A stretch of DNA of 6,632 nt from Gammaproteobacteria bacterium (lineage in GTDB: Bacteria > Pseudomonadota > Gammaproteobacteria > HK1). The position numbers and the translations under genes are program-made. Positions 1 to 5,809 of the stretch are shown here, in pieces. Positions within the stretch are counted from its first letter, which is position 1. Each line of letters begins with the position of its first letter. The notes below the pieces were generated by a model. That model saw only the letters and a program-made list of their open reading frames with translations. It was not told where the DNA came from and did no database searches. The stretch is from positions 1 to 6,632 of the forward strand of contig JAGRHX010000098.1 of assembly GCA_020444775.1 (NCBI GenBank), given 5' to 3'.

Positions 1-101
1 CCCATCGGCATGCCCGGATGACCGGACTTGGCCGCTTCCACCGCGTCCATCGACAATGCACGAACGGCATTGGCCAGCTGCCGACGATCCATCTTGCTCA
101 T
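1..101 (-). CDS. tkt: Transketolase, N-terminal fragment (cut by window edge)
   Basis: Transketolase is a thiamine-diphosphate enzyme that moves two-carbon ketol units between sugar phosphates in the pentose phosphate pathway and Calvin cycle. Reading leftwards from the ATG at 101-99, the first 33 codons begin [20 protein letters not shown] and continue to a SGHPGMPMG motif at residues 26-34, the last codon being incomplete. This matches the start of bacterial transketolases ([14 protein letters not shown]...KSGHPG.PMG); His28 corresponds to the conserved active-site His26 of the E. coli enzyme. The rest of the gene lies outside the window. The start sits 10 bases after the symporter stop codon, with only a loose G-rich ribosome binding site (106-110), so it is probably co-transcribed with that gene. 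The family call is firm from the motif, although only about 5% of the protein is visible. Confidence 0.9.
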   Translation of the reverse strand, partial: MSKMDRRQLANAVRALSMDAVEAAKSGHPGMPM

Positions 102-111
102 CGTGCCCCCA

Positions 112-1635
112 TCACTTGCCGCGAGTCAGCTTGACCGCGCCCGTGGCGAGGTCGCGATCAAAACGGTCCAGTTCATTGCGGACGATCGGCGCCAGCAGGT
201 ACAGACCGATGAGGTTCGGAATCGACATGATGAAGATCATGGCGTCGGAGAAATCGATGACCGGGCCAAGCCCCATCGAGGCGCCGATGACGACGAACAC
301 GCAGAACAGGAGCTTGAACAGCGCCTCCTTGATTGCGCCCTCGCCAAACAGATAGGTCCACGCCTTGAGCCCATAGTAAGACCAGGAAATCATCGTCGAG
401 AACGCGAACAGAATCGCGGCGATGGCGAGCACGTAGTTGAATCCGCCCCAATTGCTGGAGAAGGCCTTCGCGGTCAGGGCGATGCCGGTGACACCGCTGT
501 CGGGTACCCAAGCGCCGGTGATGACGATGACCAGCGAGGTCATGGTGCAGATCACCACGGTATCGATGAAAGGCTCGAGCAGCGCCACGTAGCCTTCGGT
601 TGCCGGGTGCTTGGTCTGCACCGCCGAGTGGGCGATCGAGGCTGAGCCGATACCCGCCTCGTTGGAGAAAGCGGCGCGTTTGAAGCCCTGGATGAGCGCG
701 CCGACCGCGCCGCCGGCTACCGCGGTCGGCGCGAAAGCACCGTTGATGATGGCGCCGAAGGCGGTGCCGATCTCTCCGATGTTCAAGCCGATGATGAGCA
801 GCGCCGAGCCGACGTACACGATGGCCATGAAGGGCACCACACGCTCGGTGACCCGTGCGATGGACTTGATACCGCCGATGATCACGAGCGCCACGATCAC
901 CGCCATGATCACGCCGAAGATGAAGCCGTTGTTCTCGAAGAAGGGGAAGATGCTCGCGATCTGCCTGGCCGATTGATTGGCCTGGAACATGTTGCCGCCG
1001 CCGAATGCGCCGCCGATGCAGCAGATTGCGAACAACGCGGCAAGAACCCTGCCGAGACCACCCATACCGCGTTCGGCAAGGCCCTGGGAGAGATAGTACA
1101 TGGGGCCGCCCGACACGGTTCCGTCTGGCAGCTGTCGGCGATAGTGGACGCCGAGTATGCACTCGGTGAACTTCGCCGCCATGCCCATCAGGCCCGCCAG
1201 GATCATCCAGAACGTAGCGCCCGGGCCGCCCAGGTATACCGCCACGCCGACACCGGCGATGTTGCCCAGACCCACGGTGCCGGAAAGCGCCGTCGCCAAT
1301 GCCTGGAAGGGGGTTACCTCGCCAGCGTCCTTGGGATCGAAGTAGTCGCCCCGCACCAGGGCAACCGAGTGACCGAATCCGCGGAACTGGATGAAGCCGA
1401 AGTAGACCGTGAAGATCGCCGCGGCGACCACCAGCCACAGCACGATCCACGGGAAAGCGGTGCCGAGCAGGGCCTCGGAACCGGGCAGCGGTGAGAAGAT
1501 GAAACCGACGAATGGATTGATGATGGGGGCGATGGCCTCGCTGATCCGCTCGTCCATCGTCCGTTGCGCGGGCTCCTGCGCCAGCACGGTGACTGGAAGA
1601 AATCCCACGATGCCCGTCAACGTTTTCAGTCGCAT
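112..1635 (-). CDS. Sodium:alanine symporter, AGCS family
   Basis: This is a 507-residue inner-membrane transporter of the alanine/glycine:cation symporter family, which takes up alanine or glycine with Na+ (sometimes H+). Family signatures are intact: [16 protein letters not shown] (118-133), GGPGATFWM (136-144), VSGGPMYY (174-181), NMFQANQ (215-221), the [14 protein letters not shown] block (323-338) and [15 protein letters not shown] (412-426). About ten or eleven hydrophobic segments are visible, including 61-82, 140-163, 196-214, 237-256, 267-285, 354-376, 400-415, 440-459 and 465-484. The ATG at 1635 is chosen because an AAGGA site lies 8 bases upstream (1644-1648); the open frame continues upstream only into uspA. 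Residues 1-20 resemble a signal peptide ending near VLAQEP, followed by an amphipathic stretch. The gene starts 43 bases after uspA and is followed 10 bases later by tkt. The exact substrate (alanine, glycine or serine) cannot be read from the sequence. Confidence 0.95.
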   Translation of the reverse strand: MRLKTLTGIVGFLPVTVLAQEPAQRTMDERISEAIAPIINPFVGFIFSPLPGSEALLGTAFPWIVLWLVVAAAIFTVYFGFIQFRGFGHSVALVRGDYFDPKDAGEVTPFQALATALSGTVGLGNIAGVGVAVYLGGPGATFWMILAGLMGMAAKFTECILGVHYRRQLPDGTVSGGPMYYLSQGLAERGMGGLGRVLAALFAICCIGGAFGGGNMFQANQSARQIASIFPFFENNGFIFGVIMAVIVALVIIGGIKSIARVTERVVPFMAIVYVGSALLIIGLNIGEIGTAFGAIINGAFAPTAVAGGAVGALIQGFKRAAFSNEAGIGSASIAHSAVQTKHPATEGYVALLEPFIDTVVICTMTSLVIVITGAWVPDSGVTGIALTAKAFSSNWGGFNYVLAIAAILFAFSTMISWSYYGLKAWTYLFGEGAIKEALFKLLFCVFVVIGASMGLGPVIDFSDAMIFIMSIPNLIGLYLLAPIVRNELDRFDRDLATGAVKLTRGK

Positions 1636-1643
1636 GGTCGTTT

Positions 1644-1648
1644 TCCTT
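1644..1648 (-). promoter_or_regulatory. Ribosome binding site of the symporter gene
   Basis: AAGGA on the minus strand lies 8 bases before the ATG at 1635. It fixes the symporter start and excludes the 58 extra upstream codons of the open frame, which overlap the end of uspA and are arginine/serine-rich. Confidence 0.75.
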
Positions 1649-1678
1649 GTAGACTCGATCGGACGGAGCAAGGGATCC

Positions 1679-2113
1679 CTAGGGAACGACCGTGACCGGG
1701 ACGTCGGAGATCTGGATGACCGTCGCGGGTACCGAGCCGAATATCCGCGTGCCGATGCGACTGCCGGAATGACGCCCCAGGAACAGCTGCGACGCCTTGA
1801 CCTCATCACAATAGGTCTTGATTACATCGGCGATGTTGCCGTAGCGGACTTCGGTGTCGATCGGCACCGAGCTGGCACCAAGGGATTTGACCAGCGGATC
1901 GCAGATCGCGCTCTGGGCTCGTGTGAGCTCCTCCGCGCGTCGCTTGTGTCGTTCCGACAGTTCCTCCGGAGTGAGGAAGGTGTACGGCGACCATTCCAGC
2001 ACGTGCAGGATCTTCAGCTCCGCGCCGGCGGCTGTTGCGCACTGCAACGCATAGCTTGCGGCCTTCGCGCTTTCCTTGCTGTCGTCGATTGCGACCACGT
2101 AGACGTCGGTCAT
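1679..2113 (-). CDS. Universal stress protein, UspA family
   Basis: This is a 144-residue single-domain Usp protein, the usual length for the family; such proteins are cytoplasmic, often bind ATP and accumulate under starvation or stress. It opens with the beta-strand and acidic turn VYVVAIDDS (4-12), has a second strand LKILHVLEW (33-41), a helical middle rich in Glu and Arg (49-68), YGNIADVI (91-98), and ends in the nucleotide-binding loop LGRHSGSRIGTRIFGS (112-127) and PVTVVP. The usual G-2x-G-9x-G(S/T) loop appears as G113-2x-S116-9x-G126-S127, so one glycine is a serine and ATP binding is likely but unproven. The start is ATG 2113 because GGAG sits 6 bases upstream (2120-2123); a GTG at 2125 overlaps that site. 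The symporter gene follows after 43 bases, so the two are probably one transcript. Confidence 0.92.
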   Translation of the reverse strand: MTDVYVVAIDDSKESAKAASYALQCATAAGAELKILHVLEWSPYTFLTPEELSERHKRRAEELTRAQSAICDPLVKSLGASSVPIDTEVRYGNIADVIKTYCDEVKASQLFLGRHSGSRIGTRIFGSVPATVIQISDVPVTVVP

Positions 2114-2184
2114 GGTGGGCTCCACGCGTAGCTGTGCGGACGATGATGACCTATGGTTTCGTCGATCGGCGCGCTCTGCAGGTG

Positions 2185-2198
2185 GCCGGGAGACCGGC
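2185..2198. repeat. Small inverted repeat upstream of uspA
   Basis: GCCGG and CCGGC arms of 5 bases enclose a GAGA loop on the plus strand (TCTC on the minus strand), 70-85 bases before the uspA start. This could be RNA structure in the uspA leader or simply chance in GC-rich DNA. Confidence 0.3.
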
Positions 2199-2214
2199 GT
2201 CTTGCGGAATCATC

Positions 2215-2232
2215 GTGGGTCTAGAAACCCAC
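2215..2232. repeat. Perfect 6-base inverted repeat upstream of uspA
   Basis: GTGGGT (2215-2220) and ACCCAC (2227-2232) form perfect arms around a 6-base loop. There is no T-run on either side, so it is not a standard intrinsic terminator. It lies about 100 bases before the uspA start and could be an operator or leader hairpin. Confidence 0.4.
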
Positions 2233-2343
2233 CGCGACTCCAAACCATATCGTCGAGATCGTGCTTCCTGACCCGATTGTTGGCCAGCTTGGCGTCGAGT
2301 GCAACCTCGGTACACCATGGCCGGATGCCGATCGGGTGTCTTG

Positions 2344-2550
2344 TCAGGTGTCTCGCTCGATCCGGATCGCGTCCCGTGGGCAGCGTTTTACCGCCAGCTC
2401 GACGGCCTCGATGTCCGCTTCGATACTTGTGGAATCCGCGATGACCACGGCGATGTCATCGTCGTCCAGATCGAACACCTCCGGCGCTGTCTCCAGACAG
2501 ATTGCGTAGCCGCAGCACAGGTCGCGATCCACCAGCACACGAATGCTCAT
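2344..2550 (-). CDS. Three-cysteine ferredoxin, electron donor to the oxygenase
   Basis: This is a 68-residue cytoplasmic ferredoxin of the short type best known from P450 systems. The cluster-binding pattern is C12-x2-Y15-x2-C18 with a distant C57-P58, so the position that would hold a fourth cysteine is tyrosine. This predicts a [3Fe-4S] cluster, or a [4Fe-4S] cluster with an unusual ligand. Cys13 is an additional cysteine next to Cys12. Other family marks are the start IRVLVDRDLC, the APEVFDLDDDD acidic stretch (22-32) and KRCPRDAI (55-62). Its ATG overlaps the alpha-subunit stop by 4 bases (ATGA), with GAGGA 6 bases upstream (2557-2561), so the two are translationally coupled. Context says it feeds electrons to the Rieske oxygenase; a P450 partner is the alternative but none is in the window. 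Confidence 0.92.
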   Translation of the reverse strand: MSIRVLVDRDLCCGYAICLETAPEVFDLDDDDIAVVIADSTSIEADIEAVELAVKRCPRDAIRIERDT

Positions 2551-3932
2551 TCGGATTCCTCGCGCATCAGCTCGTCCCAGGATGCGCCCGACATCATCTG
2601 CGCCCAGCGACGATAGTAGTTACGCGCGTTCTCCTCCGTCATGAAGTACGAGGACTCGACGGCACCGTGTAGTCGACTGGGATTGGCCATGTCCAGGCCG
2701 AGCTGATAGTTGTACGGGTAGCGCCTCGCAATCGTGCCTTTACTGGCCGCGGTCGCGTAGTCCCAATTCTCCATGTCATCCTGCTCGACCAGCCCGCCCG
2801 GGCCCGAATAACGCAGATACCAGCGGCGCATCCAGTCGCGCGCATCGCTCGGCAGATCGCTGTCGACGAGGAACCAACGCCATACCTCGGTCTCCGTGGG
2901 ACTGACCGGATGCGCGACGATCAGCGCCCTTGGGAATGCGCCCGCGTGCAGCGACATGCTCGGGAACAGGGTCGATGGGCCGAGCCCGCCAATCGGACGA
3001 CCCTCGCGTTCGAGGCGTGCGACCCGTTCTTCCCAGCGCCGCGCAAAATAGGCGTCGAGCTCGGGTTCCTCGAACGAGGGATAACCCCACGCGTAGTCGA
3101 TGCTGGTCACGCCACCATGGCCCAGGTGGGTGAAGGATGTCGATGCGACGCTGCGTGGCTTGTCCCTGGCCCCGTGCCGGGTCGCGCCAGAGGTGCCGCC
3201 GGGTCCGATGCCCACCGCATCCACCGAGGCGTGTGACGGCGGGCCGTGATAGTTGTCGCCGAGGAAGTTCTCGGAGACGAATTTCCAGTTCGAGCGGATG
3301 CGCCACTTCTGCACGCCGCGAAAGACCTCCACCCGGCCGAGCTCGCCGGCGCTGGAGGCGGCGAGATTGTCCAGCCAGTAGCGAAAGTCCCCCACGTACT
3401 CGGCAAAGGGCGGTGCCTCTGGGTCCCAGGTGGCAAAGATCAGTCCGTGGTAGTTCTCGAGCTGGGCGACCGGAATCAGTCCCCACTGTGACCGGTCCAG
3501 CTTGCCACCGTAGCCGGCGCGGTAGTGCGGCACGCCCAGCAGCTCGCCCGCGACGCTCACCAGCTCACCGTCGGTCGAGTAGCTCCAGCCGTGGTAGGGG
3601 CAGGTGAAGTCGAGCGTGTTGCCCTCGTCGTAGCGACAGACCTTCATGCCACGGTGCCGGCAGGTGTTGAGCAACCCGTGCAGCTCGCCTTTAGAGTCGC
3701 GAGTCAGCAGCACCGATTCGGTACCGATACGAGAGTTGAAGAAATCACCGGGCTCGCGCACTTGGCTCTCGTGGCCCAGGAAGTGCCAGGCGCGCGCGAA
3801 CACCAGCTCGAGCTCGGCTTCGAAGATTTCGGGGTTGACGAATATCTCCCGACTGATGATGCCGTTGTCGGCATCCACCAGACCGGGATCCAGCGGCTGG
3901 ACGGTACGTTTGGGGGCGACGTAACGGGTCAT
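2547..3932 (-). CDS. Rieske aromatic-ring-hydroxylating dioxygenase, alpha (large) subunit
   Basis: This 461-residue catalytic subunit would use O2 and ferredoxin electrons to hydroxylate an aromatic ring or related substrate. The Rieske [2Fe-2S] motif is complete: C91-R-H93, 17 residues, C111-P-Y-H114-G-W. The mononuclear iron site is in ENFLGDNYHGPPSH (221-234): Asn222, Asp226, His229 and His234 keep the spacing of naphthalene dioxygenase Asn201/Asp205/His208/His213. The remaining acidic ligand should be Asp385 or Asp386 in EQDDMENW (383-390). Length and the ISREIFVNPEIFEAELE.. N-terminus fit the group containing PAH dioxygenases such as NidA/PhdA, but the substrate cannot be deduced. The start is ATG 3932: it shares its A with the beta-subunit TGA, and the open frame upstream only shadows the beta gene. 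No strong ribosome binding site is seen, consistent with coupled translation. Confidence 0.95.
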   Translation of the reverse strand: MTRYVAPKRTVQPLDPGLVDADNGIISREIFVNPEIFEAELELVFARAWHFLGHESQVREPGDFFNSRIGTESVLLTRDSKGELHGLLNTCRHRGMKVCRYDEGNTLDFTCPYHGWSYSTDGELVSVAGELLGVPHYRAGYGGKLDRSQWGLIPVAQLENYHGLIFATWDPEAPPFAEYVGDFRYWLDNLAASSAGELGRVEVFRGVQKWRIRSNWKFVSENFLGDNYHGPPSHASVDAVGIGPGGTSGATRHGARDKPRSVASTSFTHLGHGGVTSIDYAWGYPSFEEPELDAYFARRWEERVARLEREGRPIGGLGPSTLFPSMSLHAGAFPRALIVAHPVSPTETEVWRWFLVDSDLPSDARDWMRRWYLRYSGPGGLVEQDDMENWDYATAASKGTIARRYPYNYQLGLDMANPSRLHGAVESSYFMTEENARNYYRRWAQMMSGASWDELMREESE

Positions 3933-4513
3933 CAGAACATCACCGTCAGGTTCTTGGCGAGCAGCACATTCTGGTCGAGCAATAGCCTGCGCTGCGCGAT
4001 CAACCAGCTGTCGCCATTGCGGCGCAAGGTGTCCTCGCGGCGGCCGACGAAGAAGTCGGTCTCGGTCTCGACCCGATTGCGGTAGACCAGAAAGCGACAG
4101 CTCACGTCCACCTCCTGTACCGCGGGCACGCTCGGTCGAACAGCGCGGATGCGGATGTTCGAGACCAGATGACTGACGCGGGAGAAGGGCTCCTCGGCCC
4201 AGTGCACACCTGTTCGGATCTGCGCGACGCGCTTCTCGAGCGTACGCTTGCCCTCGTCGAACCAGCAGGTCTCCTCGCCGGCGCGAGTGATGCTTCGCTC
4301 GTCGTGATCGGCGAAGCTCACGTTCAAGCGGATGGGCATCACGTAGATCAAGTCGTCTGCGAGCAGCGCGAGCCATTCGTCGAAGCGCCGCTCATCGAGC
4401 AGATCGGCTTCCTGGTGTAGGAATTCCGAAACCTCGTCCTTGAGCAGCAGCGACTCGATTCGATCGTTCCGATCGTCCCGGCCGTCGAGTTGCGATGGAG
4501 TGGAGCTTGTCAC
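3932..4513 (-). CDS. Rieske dioxygenase, beta (small) subunit
   Basis: This 193-residue SnoaL/NTF2-like-fold protein packs with the alpha subunit, typically as alpha3beta3, and is structural rather than catalytic. Family marks are EVSEFLHQEADLLDERRFDEWLALLADDLIYVMPIR (27-62, read in two halves), W105..EPFSRVSHLVSNIRI (105-122), CRFLVYRNR..TETDFFVGRREDTLRR (139-165) and the C-terminal LLLDQNVLLAKNLTVMF. The open frame reaches a TTG at 4570, but that codon lies inside a good promoter candidate. The GTG at 4513, about 29 bases after the predicted transcription start, gives the usual family length and is preferred; its ribosome binding site is weak. Beta lies before alpha, the reverse of many dioxygenase operons, and its stop codon overlaps the alpha start by one base. 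Confidence 0.92.
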   Translation of the reverse strand: MTSSTPSQLDGRDDRNDRIESLLLKDEVSEFLHQEADLLDERRFDEWLALLADDLIYVMPIRLNVSFADHDERSITRAGEETCWFDEGKRTLEKRVAQIRTGVHWAEEPFSRVSHLVSNIRIRAVRPSVPAVQEVDVSCRFLVYRNRVETETDFFVGRREDTLRRNGDSWLIAQRRLLLDQNVLLAKNLTVMF

Positions 4514-4548
4514 GGTCGATAACCGTAGCTGGAACTGCCTGGTCGTCG

Positions 4549-4577
4549 AGCATAGGCGTCGAGCAGGCAAAGCTCAA
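4549..4577 (-). promoter_or_regulatory. Candidate sigma70-type promoter for the Rieske oxygenase genes
   Basis: On the minus strand TTGAGC (4572-4577) and TATGCT (4549-4554) are separated by exactly 17 bases, each matching 4 of 6 consensus bases. Transcription would begin near 4542, about 29 bases before the GTG of the beta subunit. It lies in the gap after the PanE-like gene, so the beta-alpha-ferredoxin unit may be transcribed independently of the genes before it. Confidence 0.45.
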
Positions 4578-4580
4578 GCG

Positions 4581-4638
4581 GCGTCGTGCAGCCGTTGCGC
4601 GCTGCGCGCGAGCCGTGTTTCGCACTGGCGCGTCGTGC
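4581..4638. repeat. Pair of 9-base direct repeats upstream of the candidate promoter
   Basis: GCGTCGTGC occurs at 4581-4589 and 4630-4638 (GCACGACGC on the minus strand), the nearer copy 4 bases upstream of the -35 box. The placement would suit an activator site, but a 9-base match can arise by chance in such GC-rich DNA. Between the copies, GCGCGC-T-GCGCGC (4597-4609) forms a further GC-rich near-palindrome. Confidence 0.25.
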
Positions 4639-4654
4639 GCACCACCAGCCCTGC

Positions 4655-5644
4655 TCAGCGGCGCTGCGCGGACCGCTCGGCCTCGACCAGCCTCTGCACG
4701 GTCTCGATATCGATACTGCCCGGCTGCGCCTTGCGCAGCGCGAGGTCCACCGCGAGTCGTTGCAGCACGCTGTTGACCGGTGTGGGGACATCGTGCAGAC
4801 GGCCGAGCTGCACGATCTCACCGTTCAGGTAATCGGCCTCGATGTCGCCCGTGCCCCGCAGCAGGCTCTGGCGCGAGGAGCCGCCTACGCGGGTGGCACC
4901 TGGGATCTCGCCGTGCTCGTACACATCTTTAAGACGTTGCTCGATGTCCTCGGCGCTCGCCCATTCGATGCCGGCGGCCCGCAGGCAGGCCTCGCCCTCT
5001 GTGCAGGCGGCCGATCGAAGCGCCTCATAGCCGGGACCCTTGCTGGTGATGGCATCGAGCGCGTTGTTCAGATTGCTGAGCAGCTTTGCGTACTTGAGTC
5101 GCATGACGTGGGGGTCGGGCCGAACGCTGAAGTTCACCGCCTCGAGGCGCCGCGCGAGTTCCCGGCACACCCCGTCCACGCTGCCGGGATAGCGTCCGAC
5201 ATCGAGCACGCCGTAGCTGCGCTTGGCGTGGCACTGAATGTGACCGGGGTCGATCATCTGTGCGGGCAGATAGATCAGCATTGCGTAAACGCGGGCGAAG
5301 CGCCGCAGCGCGGCTCGCTCATTGACGACACCGTTTTGACCACAGACCACCGCGACCTGGTCGCCGTGCGTGGCGCGCAGGTCCTCGAGCGCGCCACGCG
5401 TGTGCTGTGATTTGCAGGTCAGGATGAATACATTGTCGGGGTGTGCCGCGACCTGCGATGGATGCTCGACGGCGGGGATCGCCAGACGCTCGTCGAGGGC
5501 GGGGGTCTGAAGATGCAGACCGTCACGCTGCACGGCAGTCAGATGCGCGCCGCGGGCGATGAGCACCACGTCCTCGCCGCCCTTGAAGAGCTGCGCGCCG
5601 ATGACGCCGCCGACACCGCCGGCTCCATAGATGACGAATCGCAT
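4655..5644 (-). CDS. ApbA/PanE-family NADP-dependent oxidoreductase (ketopantoate reductase-like)
   Basis: This 329-residue cytoplasmic enzyme belongs to the 2-dehydropantoate 2-reductase family, which interconverts 2-keto and 2-hydroxy groups with NADP(H). The N-terminal Rossmann fold has G7-A-G9-G-V-G12 and the strand EDVVLIARG (24-32). Active-site candidates align with the E. coli enzyme: Asn104 in CGQNGVVNE, Lys187 in AKLLSNLNNAL (186-196), and Glu269 in IEADYLNGEIVQLGR (268-282) for E. coli Asn98, Lys176 and Glu256. The TPVNSVL stretch (288-294) is also typical. The ATG at 5644 has a strong GGAGGAGG site 8 bases upstream. The gene is somewhat longer than E. coli PanE (303). The catalytic set looks intact, so it is an active reductase or dehydrogenase. 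A place in pantothenate synthesis is possible, but its position before a Rieske oxygenase suggests a role on a catabolic intermediate. Confidence 0.88.
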   Translation of the reverse strand: MRFVIYGAGGVGGVIGAQLFKGGEDVVLIARGAHLTAVQRDGLHLQTPALDERLAIPAVEHPSQVAAHPDNVFILTCKSQHTRGALEDLRATHGDQVAVVCGQNGVVNERAALRRFARVYAMLIYLPAQMIDPGHIQCHAKRSYGVLDVGRYPGSVDGVCRELARRLEAVNFSVRPDPHVMRLKYAKLLSNLNNALDAITSKGPGYEALRSAACTEGEACLRAAGIEWASAEDIEQRLKDVYEHGEIPGATRVGGSSRQSLLRGTGDIEADYLNGEIVQLGRLHDVPTPVNSVLQRLAVDLALRKAQPGSIDIETVQRLVEAERSAQRR

Positions 5645-5652
5645 GGGTATTG
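5645..5652 (-). promoter_or_regulatory. Spacer and strong ribosome binding site (GGAGGAGG, 5653-5660) of the PanE-like gene
   Basis: The minus strand reads GGAGGAGG immediately followed by an 8-base spacer (5645-5652) and the ATG at 5644. This settles the start against the 26 additional upstream codons of the same open frame, which are proline-, threonine- and arginine-rich and do not look like family sequence. Confidence 0.85.
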
Positions 5653-5809
5653 CCTCCTCCGGCTGGGGCCCGGTCGCGGTGCGCGGCGCCGTTGACGCGG
5701 TCAGACTGCCGCGGGACGCCAACGGCCCGTGAGTCGCCAGGCCTTCTGCATGCGCTCAACCGCGGACCGCGCCTCGAAATCAAGCGGCTACCCTATCGAG
5801 ACGCGTTCA

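Larger units (their letters stand above)
2114..2343. other. Gap between the ferredoxin and uspA genes
   Basis: No convincing gene is seen on either strand: the open frames here are low-complexity extensions of, or shadows from, neighbouring genes. On the minus strand a weak promoter-like pair is present (TTGCAC at 2299-2304 and AACAAT at 2276-2281, spacer 17), which would give uspA a leader of about 155 bases. Two small stem-loops occur (2185-2198 and 2215-2232). No stem followed by a T-run marks a standard terminator for the Rieske genes, so read-through into uspA remains possible. Confidence 0.5.

Noticed and set aside
28..645. Long plus-strand open frames opposite the symporter and transketolase genes
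   Set aside because: They are antisense shadows in GC-rich DNA: composition is Asp/Arg/His-rich with no recognisable domain, while the minus strand encodes clear AGCS and transketolase signatures.
173..1450. 425-codon minus-strand open frame inside the symporter gene
   Set aside because: It is frame-shifted relative to the symporter and reads as arginine/histidine-rich low-complexity protein, a standard GC-rich shadow.
2328..2335. CCGATCGG palindrome just after the ferredoxin stop as a terminator
   Set aside because: It is an 8-base palindrome without a loop or T-run and is expected by chance in this base composition.
3933..4376. Upstream extension of the alpha-subunit frame by 148 codons
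   Set aside because: It overlaps the beta-subunit gene completely, is arginine-rich and lacks family sequence; the coupled ATG at 3932 is the better start.
4586..5410. 274-codon plus-strand open frame opposite the PanE-like gene
   Set aside because: It has no recognisable domain and lies antisense to a gene with intact Rossmann and catalytic motifs and a strong ribosome binding site.
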